A DNA stretch of 64,000 bases from an uncultured Oscillibacter sp. (GCA_910576865.1 CAJTKE010000007.1:33523-97522); one strand, 5' to 3'; shown: positions 49,174 to 57,647, numbered from the stretch's first letter. Numbers and translations: made by a program. Notes: generated by a model from the sequence alone, not told the origin.

Positions 49174-50052
49174 TCAGCAGGAGGCCAGCAGCCCCTCCAG
49201 CTCCTCTTTGGAGAACTTCTCCACCCGGTCGCAGAAGCGGCAGGTCAGCTCCGCGCCTCCCTGCTCCTCGATCATGTCCCGCAGCTCCTCCCGGCCCAGG
49301 CTGATGAGGGCCCGCTCCATCCGCTCCCGGCTGCAGTCGCAGCGGTAGGAGATGGGGCACTTCTCCAGCACGTCCAGCTCCAGGCCCGGCAGGGCGGTCC
49401 GCAGCAGGGCCTCCGGGTCCGGGTCGGCCTTCAGGAGCTCCGTCACCGGCCCCGCCGCCCGGAGGGAGGCCTCCAGGCGCTCCGACACCTCGTCCCCCGC
49501 GCCGGGGAGCAGCTGGACAAGATAGCCCCCCGCCGCCAGGACGCTCTGGTCCCGGTCCACCAGCACCCCCAGGCCGCAGGCCGTGGGAATCTGCTCGGAC
49601 TCCACGAAGTACAGGGCGATGTCCTCGGCGATCTCCCCCCAGAGAAGGCCCACGCTGCCAACATAGGGCTCCTTCATCCTGAGGTCCCGGATCACCGTCA
49701 GGGTGCCCCGGTTTCCCACGGCGGCGCCCACGTCCAGCTTCCCGTCCTCCCGGAGGGGGAGGTCCACGGCGGGGTTGTCCACCGTGCCCCGGACGCAGCC
49801 CTCGTGGTCCGAGACCGCCAGCAGCGTCCCCAGGGGGCCGCCGCCCTTGATTTGGAGGGTGAGGCTGGCGGCTTCCTCCTTCAGGGCGTTGCCCATCATG
49901 GACGCCGCCGCCAGCAGGCGGCCCAGAGCCGCCGTGGCCACCGGCAGGGTCCTGTGGATCTGCCGGGCCCGCTCCGTCAGGTCCCGGGTGGACACGGCGG
50001 AGACTTTTATCAGGCCGTCTCTGGAGATGGCCCGGATCAACTGGTCGCTCAT
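49174..50052 (-). CDS. hslO: Redox-regulated chaperone Hsp33
   Basis: The 292-residue protein is a holdase activated by oxidation. The zinc site is CDC plus CRFC (YRCDCSRERMERAL...AELTCRFCDRVEKFS). N-terminal core motifs MSDQLIRAISRDGLIKVSAV and GTVDNPAVDLPL are typical. ATG 50052 follows CGAGGAG; an upstream extension has no RBS. It lies 16 bp after the methyltransferase gene, so yerC, methyltransferase and hslO may be one transcript. Confidence 0.94.
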   Translation of the reverse strand: MSDQLIRAISRDGLIKVSAVSTRDLTERARQIHRTLPVATAALGRLLAAASMMGNALKEEAASLTLQIKGGGPLGTLLAVSDHEGCVRGTVDNPAVDLPLREDGKLDVGAAVGNRGTLTVIRDLRMKEPYVGSVGLLWGEIAEDIALYFVESEQIPTACGLGVLVDRDQSVLAAGGYLVQLLPGAGDEVSERLEASLRAAGPVTELLKADPDPEALLRTALPGLELDVLEKCPISYRCDCSRERMERALISLGREELRDMIEEQGGAELTCRFCDRVEKFSKEELEGLLASC

Positions 50053-50068
50053 TGAAAAACTCCTCGCT

Positions 50069-50806
50069 TCAACCACACTCAAATTGCCAGCGGTCCTCGT
50101 CCGGCCTCGGAGGCCTGTCCGTCAGGTCCCCCGTCAGCCGGACGGAGGCGAAGCCCGCCTCGGCCAGATGGGTCCGCAATTGCTCTTCGCTCCAGGCCCG
50201 CTCCCGGTGCTCCTCGAAGGAGCGGTCCCAGGCCCCGTCGGGCCGGAGGCGGAACAGGTCCACCTGATAGGTGCAGACCTGCCTCTTCTCCGAGAAGAAG
50301 GTCCGCCAGACACAGACGGACTCCTCCGTCTCGTCCATGTAGAGCTGCCCGTCCATCCGCCGGAGCTTGCAGGGCGTGTTCACGTCGAACAGAAACAGTC
50401 CCCCCGGCTTCAGGGCGCGGCGGACACGGCGGAAGGCCTCCCGCAGATCCCGCTCCGCCGTCAGATAGTTCAGGGAGTCCAGGGTGGAGACCACCGCGTC
50501 CACCGGCCGGAGCAGGCGGAGGCCCGGCATGGTCTGATGGAGGAGCAGGGGCGGGCGCTCCAGGCCCTCCGCCTTCGCCGCCGCCTGGGACAGCATCTCC
50601 TCGGACCCGTCCGTGGCGATGACCTCATAGCCCCGTTTCGCCAGGAGACAGGCCACGGTCCCCGTGCCGCAGCCCAGGTCCAGCACCGTCTCCACGGGGA
50701 TGGGGCTTTTTTTCAGCCGCCGGACGAGAAACGCCGCCCGGCGGCGGTAGGCCCCGTCGGCCATCAGGCCGTCATAGCTGGCGGCCAGGGCGCCGTAGGC
50801 GCTCAT
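50069..50806 (-). CDS. Class I SAM-dependent methyltransferase
   Basis: The 245-residue protein has motif I VLDLGCGTGTVACLL, the acidic loop VIATDGSEEML, motif post-I AVVSTLDSLNYL and FLFDVNTP. It resembles small-molecule or ubiquinone/menaquinone-like methyltransferases, but the substrate cannot be assigned. The start overlaps the yerC stop (ATGA). Confidence 0.88.
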   Translation of the reverse strand: MSAYGALAASYDGLMADGAYRRRAAFLVRRLKKSPIPVETVLDLGCGTGTVACLLAKRGYEVIATDGSEEMLSQAAAKAEGLERPPLLLHQTMPGLRLLRPVDAVVSTLDSLNYLTAERDLREAFRRVRRALKPGGLFLFDVNTPCKLRRMDGQLYMDETEESVCVWRTFFSEKRQVCTYQVDLFRLRPDGAWDRSFEEHRERAWSEEQLRTHLAEAGFASVRLTGDLTDRPPRPDEDRWQFECG

Positions 50807-51096
50807 GAGGGCTTGTCCTTCATCCGGGCGAAGAGCTGGGCATAGGCCCCGGTGCCGTAGTTCAAGGAGCGGTTCACCCGGCTGATGGTGGCGCTGGAGG
50901 CGCCGGTGCGCTCCAGGATGTCGTTGTAGATCATGCCGTCATCCAGCAGGGAGGCCACCTCAAAACGCTGCTCCATGCTCCTCAGCTCCGCAACGGTGCA
51001 AAGGTCCTGGAAAAACTGATAGCACTCCTCCTCGTCCCGGAGCTGCAGTATGGCCTTGTAGAGCTGGCCGCTCTTTTCCTTCTTGCCGATCTTCAC
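50803..51096 (-). CDS. yerC: YerC/YecD family TrpR-like DNA-binding protein
   Basis: The 97-residue helical protein has LRDEEECYQFFQDLCTVAELRSMEQRFEVASLL and the helix-turn-helix YNDILERTGASSATISRVNRSL, the TrpR-superfamily fold of Bacillus YerC. It is a probable transcription regulator of unknown ligand. It is first in a minus-strand run with the methyltransferase and hslO; promoter at 51131-51159. Confidence 0.92.
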   Translation of the reverse strand: MKIGKKEKSGQLYKAILQLRDEEECYQFFQDLCTVAELRSMEQRFEVASLLDDGMIYNDILERTGASSATISRVNRSLNYGTGAYAQLFARMKDKPS

Positions 51097-51130
51097 GGTG
51101 AGACCTCCTGTCGTTGTTCTGAACAGTCCT

Positions 51131-51159
51131 ATTTTAACCTTTCAGAGTGCGAAAGTAAA
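51131..51159 (-). promoter_or_regulatory. Promoter of yerC
   Basis: TTTACT (51154-51159), 17 bp, TAAAAT (51131-51136), minus strand. Confidence 0.6.
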
Positions 51160-51256
51160 GGGGGGCGGAGAGGAAAAATTCAGAAAAATCGTCCGCTGTC
51201 ACCGCCGCCCCCTCCGGCGCATAGGCTGGAGAAATACGGGGAAAGGAGCGGTGGCT

Positions 51257-51952
51257 GTGGGAGAGCGTCTGGAGGCCCTGGAAACGGTGCCCTTCGCGGC
51301 GGAGCGGGAGTGGGAGGTGGAGGGCGTGCCGGTGCTGTCGGCGTCGGCCCAGGTGCCGGAGCCGGTGGACACGGGACGGACCGCCCGGAGGATCAAGCGT
51401 TTTTACCGGCTGCAGTGCCGTTCCTTCCTCCGCTACTGCGAGAAGTGCCTGCTGCCCCAGGCGGCGGCGGAGTACCGCGCCGCCCTGGAGGCCAGCCGCC
51501 CCCTGCCCTCCTTCCAGGCGGAGCTCACGTATCAGGTCACCTGGAACCAGGGCGGGCTCTGGAGCCTGTACACCCAGGTTCGGGAGGCCCCGGGCCCCGG
51601 GCCGGCGCTGCTGACCCGGAGGGGGGACACCTGGGATCTGGCGGCGGGCTATCCCGTGCCGCTGAAGGACTTCTTCCCCGCCGGAACGGCCTGGAAAAAG
51701 CGCCTCCTGGCCCAGGCGGCGGCGGAGGCGGAGCGCCGGGAGCGGGCCGGGGCGGGCCGCTGGCGGGAGGACTGGCGGCGCCAGCTCCGGCGGCGGTTCA
51801 ACCCCCAGAGCTTTTATCTGACGGAGGAGGGCCTGGCCTGCTTCTGGCCCATGTACGCCATCGCCCCGGCGTCGGAGGGGGTGCCGGTGTTCGTGCTGCC
51901 CTATGGCCCGGAGGGCCCGCCGGAGCGGGGCGCCGCCCCGGCGGCGGAGTAG
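51257..51952 (+). CDS. DUF3298/RsiV-like domain protein
   Basis: The 231-residue protein shows LPSFQAELTYQVTWNQGGLWSLYTQ, YPVPLKDFFPAGTAWKKRLL and FYLTEEGLACFWPMYAIAPASEGVPVFVLPY, the pattern of the DUF3298 C-terminal domain of RsiV-type proteins. It has no membrane segment or signal, so it is not a standard anti-sigma factor. GTG 51257 lies eight bases after AAAGGAGC; GTG 51251 is too close. Function unknown. Confidence 0.72.
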   Translation: MGERLEALETVPFAAEREWEVEGVPVLSASAQVPEPVDTGRTARRIKRFYRLQCRSFLRYCEKCLLPQAAAEYRAALEASRPLPSFQAELTYQVTWNQGGLWSLYTQVREAPGPGPALLTRRGDTWDLAAGYPVPLKDFFPAGTAWKKRLLAQAAAEAERRERAGAGRWREDWRRQLRRRFNPQSFYLTEEGLACFWPMYAIAPASEGVPVFVLPYGPEGPPERGAAPAAE

Positions 51953-51955
51953 AAA

Positions 51956-51988
51956 AACAGGCCCCCGCCGTGGAGGGGGGCCTGTTTT
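51956..51988. terminator. Bidirectional terminator
   Basis: AAACAGGCCCCC-9 nt-GGGGGCCTGTTTT between the convergent DUF3298 gene and proC. Confidence 0.85.
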
Positions 51989-51994
51989 CGCGCC

Positions 51995-52801
51995 TTATCT
52001 CAGCTTCCCGTTGGCCTCCCAGGCGGCGATGACCGCGTCCATCACCGCCCCCCGGAAGCCCGCCTGCTCCAGGGCCCGCACGCCCTGGATGGTGGTGCCG
52101 CCGGGGGAGCAGACCGCGTCCTTCAGCTCCCCGGGGTGCCTCCCGCTCTCCAGCAGCAGCCGGGCGGAGCCCAGGACCATCTGGGCGGCGAACTCCAGCG
52201 CCTGCCCCCGGGGCAGGCCGCAGGCCACGCCGCCGTCCGCCAGGGCCTCCAGGAAGAGGTCCGCGAAGGCCGGGCCGCAGCCCGCCACGGCGCTGCCCGC
52301 GTCCATCAGCCTCTCCGGGAGGGGGGAGAAGCGCCCCGCCCCGGCCATGGCCTCCAGGAAGACCTGGACCTCCCCCTCCGTCACCCCGGGGCCGGGGGCG
52401 TAGAGGACCATCCCCTCCCCGATGGAGCAGGGGGTGTTGGGCATGATCCGCAGGACGGGAACCTCCCCCCCCGCCATGCGCCGGATGTCCGCGATGGTCA
52501 GCCCCGCCGCCATGGTGACCAGGACGAAGCGGCCCTTCCGGGCCGGCAGCTCCGGGCCGATCTCCGCCAGCAGCTCCCCCATCATCTGGGGCTTGACCCC
52601 CAGGAAGATGTAGTCCGCGCTGCCGGCGATGGTCCGATTGTTGGACAAGGAAGCCCCCAGCTCCTTGGCCAAAGCCTTCGCCTTGGCCTCCGTCCGGTTG
52701 GCCAGGAGGAGCTGCCCGCCCTCCAGCCGCCGCCGGGCCGCCCGGGCCAGGGCCCCGCCCATGTTCCCGGTGCCGATGAATCCAAATACCGGCCGTTCCA
52801 T
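51995..52801 (-). CDS. proC: Pyrroline-5-carboxylate reductase
   Basis: ProC makes the last step of proline synthesis, P5C to proline with NAD(P)H. The 268-residue protein has the Rossmann motif FGFIGTGNMGGALARA, ADYIFLGVKPQMM, VPVLRIMPNTPCSIGEGM and the C-terminal signature CSPGGTTIQGVRALEQAGFRGAVMDAV. It is the last gene of proB-acetyltransferase-proA-proC, one base after proA. Confidence 0.96.
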   Translation of the reverse strand: MERPVFGFIGTGNMGGALARAARRRLEGGQLLLANRTEAKAKALAKELGASLSNNRTIAGSADYIFLGVKPQMMGELLAEIGPELPARKGRFVLVTMAAGLTIADIRRMAGGEVPVLRIMPNTPCSIGEGMVLYAPGPGVTEGEVQVFLEAMAGAGRFSPLPERLMDAGSAVAGCGPAFADLFLEALADGGVACGLPRGQALEFAAQMVLGSARLLLESGRHPGELKDAVCSPGGTTIQGVRALEQAGFRGAVMDAVIAAWEANGKLR

Positions 52802-52802
52802 G

Positions 52803-54050
52803 TTACCGCACCTGCCCCTCTCCGTAAATCACGTACTTGCAGCTGGTCAGCTCCTCCAGGCCCATGGGACCCCGGGCGTGCATCTTCTGGGTGGAGATGC
52901 CGATCTCCGCCCCCAGGCCGAACTCCCCGCCGTCGGTGAACCGGGTGGAGGCGTTGACATACACCGCCGCCGCGTCCACCGCGTCCAGAAAGCGCTGGGC
53001 CTTGAAGTAGTTTTTGGTGATGATGGCCTCCGAGTGTCCGGTGCCATGCCGGTTGATGAAGTCCACGGCCTCCTCCATGTCCCTCACCGTCCGGACGGCC
53101 AGGATGTAGTCGTCATACTCCGCGTCCCAGTCGCTCTCCTGGGCGGGGACGGCCCGGTCCCCCAGGATGGCCAGGGCGGTTTCGTCACAGCGGAGCTCCA
53201 CCTTGTGTTTGTCCAGCAGAGGCACGGCCTTGTTCAAAAACGCCTCCGCCACGTCCCTCTGGACCAGCAGGCACTCCGCCGCGTTGCACACGGAGGGCCG
53301 GGAGCACTTGGCGTTGTAGAGAATGTTCGCGGCCATGTCCAGGTTCGCCTCATCGTCCACGTAGACGTGGCAGACCCCCTCTCCCGTCCGGATGACGGGG
53401 ACGCTGGCCTCCTTCGCCACGGCCCGGATGAGCCCCGCGCCGCCCCGGGGGATCAGCACGTCCACGTATCCGTCCAGGTGCATCAGCTCGTTCGCCGTCT
53501 CGTGGCTGGTGTCCTGGACCAGGGAGACGCAGTCCTCCGGCAGTCCGGCGCTTTTCAAAGCCTCCCGCATCAGCTCCGCCGCCTTCCGGTTGGAGCGGAT
53601 GGCCTCCTTCCCGCCCCGGAGGATGCAGACATTGCCGGACTTCAGGCACAGCGCCGCCGCGTCCACGGTGACGTTGGGCCGGGCCTCGAAGATGATGGCC
53701 ACCACCCCCAGGGGCACCCGCCGCCGCCCGATGATGAGCCCGTTGGGCCGGGTCTCCATTTTATCGACTTTTCCGATGGGGTCCGGCAGGGCCACGACCT
53801 GCCGCACGGCCTCCACGATGCCGTCGATGCGCTCCTCCGTCAGGGTCAGCCGGTCCAGCATGGCGGGGCGCATGCCCGCCTCCCTGGCCGCCGCCGCGTC
53901 TTCGGCGTTGGCCTCCAGCCACTCGCCCTTCCGCTCCGTCAAAACCTTTGCGATGGCCTCCAGGGCGGCGTTCTTTTTCGCCGTCCCGGCAGTGGCCAGG
54001 GTGTAGGACGCGGCCTTGGCCAGCCGTCCCTGTTCCTGCAATGCCGTCAT
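52803..54050 (-). CDS. proA: Glutamate-5-semialdehyde dehydrogenase (gamma-glutamyl phosphate reductase)
   Basis: ProA reduces glutamyl-5-phosphate to the semialdehyde. The 415-residue aldehyde-dehydrogenase-fold protein has VPLGVVAIIFEARPNVTVDAA, RGGKEAIRSN, the catalytic Cys in CSRPSVCNAAE and the C-terminal FTDGGEFGLGAEIGISTQK with ARGPMGLEELTS. The start overlaps the upstream acetyltransferase gene by 4 bp. Confidence 0.97.
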   Translation of the reverse strand: MTALQEQGRLAKAASYTLATAGTAKKNAALEAIAKVLTERKGEWLEANAEDAAAAREAGMRPAMLDRLTLTEERIDGIVEAVRQVVALPDPIGKVDKMETRPNGLIIGRRRVPLGVVAIIFEARPNVTVDAAALCLKSGNVCILRGGKEAIRSNRKAAELMREALKSAGLPEDCVSLVQDTSHETANELMHLDGYVDVLIPRGGAGLIRAVAKEASVPVIRTGEGVCHVYVDDEANLDMAANILYNAKCSRPSVCNAAECLLVQRDVAEAFLNKAVPLLDKHKVELRCDETALAILGDRAVPAQESDWDAEYDDYILAVRTVRDMEEAVDFINRHGTGHSEAIITKNYFKAQRFLDAVDAAAVYVNASTRFTDGGEFGLGAEIGISTQKMHARGPMGLEELTSCKYVIYGEGQVR

Positions 54051-54661
54051 GGCAGTTCCTCCTTATCCGCTTCCCCCGGCCGGTTCTCCCGGACCACCCG
54101 GCAGGGGTTTCCGCAGGCGATGGTATCGCTGGGAATGTCCTTCGTCACCACGCTCCCCGCCCCGATGACCACGTTGTCCCCGATGCTTACCCCGGGCAGG
54201 ATCACCGCGCCTCCCCCGATCCACACGTTGTCCCCGATGGTCACCGGGGCCGTCAGCGTCTTGCAGAAGCTGAAGGAGCCGTCCTCCCTCGGCGGGCCGA
54301 AGCGGTCCCGGGGATGGGCGGGGTGAAAGGCGGTGTAGATCTGCACCCCGGGGGCGATGAGGGCGTTGTCCCCCACGGTGATCCGGTTGTCGTCCAGGAA
54401 GACGCAGTTCAGGTTCACCTCGCAGTTGTCCCCGAAGAAGATGTTGCAGCCGTAGTCCACATAAAAGGGCGGCGTGATCCACAGGTTCCTCCCCCGGCCC
54501 CCCAGGAGCCGGGAGAGAATCCGGTCCTTTTCCGCCAGGTCCCGGGAGTCCAGCCGGTTGTAGTCCCGGACCAGGTCCTTGGCCCTGTGCCACTGGTCCA
54601 GCAGCTCCGGCTCCCCGCGGTCATAGAGGAGGCCCGCCAGCATCTTTTCCCGCTCGGTCAT
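54047..54661 (-). CDS. Maltose O-acetyltransferase-like (LbH hexapeptide) acetyltransferase
   Basis: The 204-residue protein has the MAA N-terminal domain (MTEREKMLAGLLYDRGEPELLDQW), then left-handed beta-helix hexapeptides (PFYVDYGCNIFFGDNCEVNLNC, NVWIGGGAVILPGVSIGDNVVIGAGSVVTKDIP) with the catalytic His in TAFHPAHP. Relatives acetylate sugars or nodulation factors with acetyl-CoA. It sits inside the proline operon, overlapping proB and proA by 4 bp each; no role in proline synthesis is known for the family. Confidence 0.9.
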   Translation of the reverse strand: MTEREKMLAGLLYDRGEPELLDQWHRAKDLVRDYNRLDSRDLAEKDRILSRLLGGRGRNLWITPPFYVDYGCNIFFGDNCEVNLNCVFLDDNRITVGDNALIAPGVQIYTAFHPAHPRDRFGPPREDGSFSFCKTLTAPVTIGDNVWIGGGAVILPGVSIGDNVVIGAGSVVTKDIPSDTIACGNPCRVVRENRPGEADKEELP

Positions 54662-55473
54662 GGGGCCTCTCCCCGCTTCCCGGAGACGAACCGGGTCCCG
54701 ATGTCCCCGCCCTCCACGACACCGTAAAGTCCCTCGGGCCGGGCGCCGTTGGTGATGACCATGTCACAGCCCGCCTCCATGGCGATCCGGGCGGCGGAGA
54801 GCTTGGTGGCCATGCCGCCGGTGCCCCGCCAGGTGCCCGCGCCCCCGGCCATCTCCAGAATCTCCGGCGTCAGCGCCTCCACCCGGTGGAGGAGCTTCGC
54901 CCCCGGGTCCCGCTTGGGGTCCCGGTCATAGAGCCCGTCGATGTCGCTGAGGAGGACCAGCAGGTCCGCCCCGCAGAGCTCCGCCACGATGGCGGAGAGG
55001 GTGTCGTTGTCTCCCAGCACCTTGTGGTGCCCCGTCTCGATCTCAGCGGAGGAGACGGAGTCGTTCTCGTTCACCACGGGAATGATGCCCAGCTCCAGAA
55101 GGCTTCCGAAGGTGTTCTTCAGGTGCTCCGCCCGGACGGGGTCCTCCACGTCGTCCCCGGTGAGAAGGATCTGAGCCACGGTGCAGTTGTACTCGGAGAA
55201 GAGCTTGTCATAGATGTGCATCATCCGGCACTGGCCCACGGCGGCGGCGGCCTGCTTCATCCGCAGGGCCCTGGGCCGCTCGTCCAGGCCCATCCGGGCC
55301 GTGCCCACGGCGATGGCCCCGGAGGTCACCAGGATGACCTCCCGCCCGCTTCCGCTGAGGTCCGCCAGCACCCGGACCAGCTTCTCCATGCTCCTGAGGT
55401 CCAGGCTGCCGGAGCTGTGGGTCAGGGTGGAGGTGCCCACCTTGACCACGATGCGTTGTTTGTTCCGAATCAC
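54658..55473 (-). CDS. proB: Glutamate 5-kinase
   Basis: ProB phosphorylates glutamate, the first and proline-inhibited step. The 271-residue amino-acid-kinase-fold protein has IVVKVGTSTLTH, VTSGAIAVGTARMG, VNENDSVSSAEI, GDNDTLSAIVAELCGADLLVLLSDIDGLYDRDPK and GGMATKLSAARIA. The C-terminal PUA domain of Enterobacteria is absent, as in many Firmicutes. I choose GTG 55473, placed after GGGAGG; two upstream ATGs have no RBS. Confidence 0.94.
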   Translation of the reverse strand: MIRNKQRIVVKVGTSTLTHSSGSLDLRSMEKLVRVLADLSGSGREVILVTSGAIAVGTARMGLDERPRALRMKQAAAAVGQCRMMHIYDKLFSEYNCTVAQILLTGDDVEDPVRAEHLKNTFGSLLELGIIPVVNENDSVSSAEIETGHHKVLGDNDTLSAIVAELCGADLLVLLSDIDGLYDRDPKRDPGAKLLHRVEALTPEILEMAGGAGTWRGTGGMATKLSAARIAMEAGCDMVITNGARPEGLYGVVEGGDIGTRFVSGKRGEAP

Positions 55474-55556
55474 GATTCCCTCCCGCCCCATGGGCATGAT
55501 TTGCACCCAGTATAACACGTCGGGGAGGAAAAGAAAAGGGGGACGCGCGCAAAGAA

Positions 55557-55583
55557 ACCGGCGGGGTAAACCCCGCCGGTTTC
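55557..55583 (-). terminator. Hairpin after the small membrane-protein gene
   Basis: AAACCGGCGGGG-TTTA-CCCCGCCGGTTT with TCTTTG after it on the minus strand; it separates this gene from proB. Confidence 0.65.
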
Positions 55584-55603
55584 CGCCGCCCTCGGGCCGC
55601 CCC

Positions 55604-55780
55604 TCACCGCCCCTTCCGGCCTGCCCGGACGACGGCGTAGAGAAACATCGCCCCCAGGGCCGTCTCGCCAATCAGCTGGGCGGTGTGGAAGCCCACCACA
55701 AAGCTCAGACCCGTCTGTACCGCGATGACCGCCGCCACCGCCAGAAGCCCGATCCCAAGCCCCTTCATCATATCCTTCAT
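55604..55780 (-). CDS. Small membrane protein of unknown function
   Basis: The 58-residue protein has two hydrophobic helices (GLGIGLLAVAAVIAVQTGLSF and IGETALGAMFLYAVV) and a basic end RAGRKGR. RBS GGAGG precedes ATG 55780. A TATACT -10 near 55829-55834 with a weak -35 could drive it. I recognise no family. It is divergent from tepA. Confidence 0.65.
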   Translation of the reverse strand: MKDMMKGLGIGLLAVAAVIAVQTGLSFVVGFHTAQLIGETALGAMFLYAVVRAGRKGR

Positions 55781-55866
55781 CTCTGTTTCCTCCTTTTCTG
55801 TTTTCCGTTCCCTTGGAACTGTATCCAGTATATCACAGCCGTATTGGCCGCGCCATAGCTTTGCCT

Positions 55867-55900
55867 TACAGTTTGGCCCCCATACCTTACAATGCTGTAA
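55867..55900 (+). promoter_or_regulatory. Candidate tepA promoter with an overlapping palindrome
   Basis: TTACAG (about 55869), a 16-bp spacer, then TACAAT (about 55891) inside the palindrome CTTACA-ATGC-TGTAAG. CCTTACA occurs twice. The palindrome over the -10 looks like an operator. Confidence 0.4.
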
Positions 55901-55961
55901 GACATGTGTAATTTCTGAAAAACGGCAAAAGCTACCTTCACTAAAAAGGAGGTATCTCACC

Positions 55962-56681
55962 ATGACCAAAACCACCAAGCCCACCCGGGCGGAACCGGAC
56001 GCCGATACACAGAAGGAGGCCGTCCAGTCCATTCTGGACTTCGGCTCCGCCATGACGGCCACGCCCCACGGCAATCTCTACTGCCTCACCATCATCGGCC
56101 AGATCGAGGGGCACATGACCGCCTCCTCCGGGACGAAAACCACGAAGTATGAACACGTCCTCCCCCTCCTGGCCAAGCTGGAGGAGTCCGACGAGGTGGC
56201 GGGGGTCCTCTTCCTCCTGAACACCGTGGGCGGCGACGTGGAGGCGGGCCTCGCCATCGCGGAGCTCATCGCCGGCATGACCAAGCCCACGGTCTCCATC
56301 GTCCTGGGGGGCAGCCACTCCATCGGCGTGCCCCTGGCGGTGGCGGCCCGGCGGAGCTTCGCCGTGCCCTCCGCCGCCATGACCATCCACCCCGTCCGCA
56401 TGAGCGGCACCGTCATCGCCGCCCCCCAGACCTACAGCTATTTCCAGCGGCTCCAGGACCGGATCGTGGCCTTTGTCTCCGGCCACAGCCGCATCTCCGC
56501 CGGGGACTTCCAGAACCTGATGCTCCAGAAGGACGACATGGCCGCGGACGTTGGCAGCGTCATCTACGGCGAGGAGGCGGTGCGCCTGGGACTCATTGAC
56601 GAGGTCGGAGGCCTCTCCGACGGGCTCAGCTGGCTGTATGAGGAGATCGACGGGGGGAAGAAAAAGAGGAAGCGCAAGTAG
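55962..56681 (+). CDS. tepA: ClpP-like protease, translocation-enhancing protein TepA
   Basis: The 239-residue ClpP/crotonase-fold protein has LFLLNTVGGDVEAGLAIAELI, the nucleophile Ser in LGGSHSIGVPLAVAARRSF, the catalytic His in MTIHPVRMSG and VIYGEEAVRLGLIDEVGGL. TepA-type proteins of Bacillus and Clostridia are linked to protein export and sporulation. It has no signal peptide. ATG 55962 follows AAAAGGAGG. Its stop codon lies in repeat R3 copy a. Confidence 0.88.
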   Translation: MTKTTKPTRAEPDADTQKEAVQSILDFGSAMTATPHGNLYCLTIIGQIEGHMTASSGTKTTKYEHVLPLLAKLEESDEVAGVLFLLNTVGGDVEAGLAIAELIAGMTKPTVSIVLGGSHSIGVPLAVAARRSFAVPSAAMTIHPVRMSGTVIAAPQTYSYFQRLQDRIVAFVSGHSRISAGDFQNLMLQKDDMAADVGSVIYGEEAVRLGLIDEVGGLSDGLSWLYEEIDGGKKKRKRK

Positions 56682-56761
56682 GGGGCGGGCTCTGTCCCGC
56701 CCCGTCTCCCGGAAGCCCGGCACTCCCGGAGGAGCGGGAGGGGACAGAGCCCCTCCCCTAC
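56678..56761 (+). repeat. Dispersed repeat R3, copy a (MITE-like)
   Basis: The 84-bp element begins GTAGGGGGCGGGCTCTGTCC and ends GACAGAGCCCCTCCCCTAC, so its ends are imperfect inverted repeats of about 25 bp. The interior is CGTCTCCCGG...CGGGAGG. A near-identical 84-bp copy lies inverted at 59920-60003. It overlaps the tepA stop codon. Confidence 0.75.
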
Positions 56762-56789
56762 GCTCCTTCTACCGATAGAACACCCTGTA

Positions 56790-56816
56790 GGGGCGGACCT
56801 GCGTGTCCGCCCTTTT
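56790..56816 (+). terminator. Terminator after tepA, R3-derived half element
   Basis: GGGCGGAC-CTGCGT-GTCCGCCC followed by TTTT; preceded by GTAG, as at the ends of R3. Confidence 0.7.
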
Positions 56817-56873
56817 CCCCGCCCACACCGCACCTCCAGAAGAAATCCACACCCGTCATTTTGTAAGATATAC

Positions 56874-56902
56874 TTGACAAATAGTCGCCCAAGTGCTACA
56901 CT
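56874..56902 (+). promoter_or_regulatory. Promoter of the DERQ membrane protein / XRE operon
   Basis: TTGACA (56874-56879), 17 bp, TACACT (56897-56902). Confidence 0.7.
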
Positions 56903-56931
56903 GGCCCCATCAAACAAAAGGGGGATCATTT

Positions 56932-57456
56932 ATGGATCACTATCACGCCGGGATCATGGTGGGCTTGGCCGCGGGCATCGTCGCGGGGCTGATTTTCGTG
57001 GCGTTCCTTTTCAGGAAGAAGGTTCTGGACTGCCACTTTGACGAGCGGCAGGAGCTGGCCCGGGGGAAGGCCTTTCAATACGGCTTCTTCACCCTGCTCA
57101 TCTCCACCTATGCCTACGGCACCTCGGACGTGGTGTTCGGCCGCTGGTGCGACGCGCTGGCCGGGGTCACCATCTGCCTGGCCGTCAGCCTCTGCGTCTT
57201 CGCCGTCACCTGCATCCTGAAGGACGCCTATCTGAGCCTCCGGGAAAAGCCCCGGGTGGTCATGACCATGTTCGCCCTGCTGTCCGCGCTGAACCTGGGC
57301 TTCGGCGTCATGCACGTCCTCCACGGGGAGCTGGTGGAGGACGGCGTGCTGACCTTCCGGGCGGTGAACCCCATCATCGGCCTCGCCACCCTGGTGATTC
57401 TCATCGTGTACATCGTCAACCACCTCCTCCGCTCCCGGGAAGAGGAGGCGGAATGA
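56932..57456 (+). CDS. Four-helix membrane protein with DERQ motif
   Basis: The 174-residue protein has four membrane helices (about residues 7-28, 47-66, 72-95 and 145-165). Between the first two is the cytoplasmic motif DERQELARGKAFQYGFF. Proteins of this kind are widely found in operon with a small XRE regulator in Firmicutes, as here (overlapping ATGA). Function is unknown; a sensor or modulator of the regulator is one idea. ATG 56932 has RBS AAGGGGG. Confidence 0.8.
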   Translation: MDHYHAGIMVGLAAGIVAGLIFVAFLFRKKVLDCHFDERQELARGKAFQYGFFTLLISTYAYGTSDVVFGRWCDALAGVTICLAVSLCVFAVTCILKDAYLSLREKPRVVMTMFALLSALNLGFGVMHVLHGELVEDGVLTFRAVNPIIGLATLVILIVYIVNHLLRSREEEAE

Positions 57457-57647
57457 AAAACCTCCGCCTGAAGGCCGCCCGGGCCGCCCTGGACATGAGC
57501 CAGCAGCAGCTGGCGGACGCCGTGGGCGTCTCCCGCCAGACCATCAACGCCATCGAGAAGGGGGACTACAACCCCACCATCAAGCTCTGCACGGCCATCT
57601 GCCGCTGTCTGGGGAAGACCCTGGACGAGCTGTTCTGGGAGGGATAG
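57453..57647 (+). CDS. Small XRE-family regulator (YgzD/YozG type)
   Basis: The 64-residue protein MKNLRLKAARAALDMSQQQL...VGVSRQTINAIEKGDYNPT...CRCLGKTLDELFW is a classic minimal HTH_XRE. It is translationally coupled to the membrane protein gene upstream. It is unlike the divergent XRE regulators of modules 1-3 in sequence and layout. Confidence 0.9.
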   Translation: MKNLRLKAARAALDMSQQQLADAVGVSRQTINAIEKGDYNPTIKLCTAICRCLGKTLDELFWEG

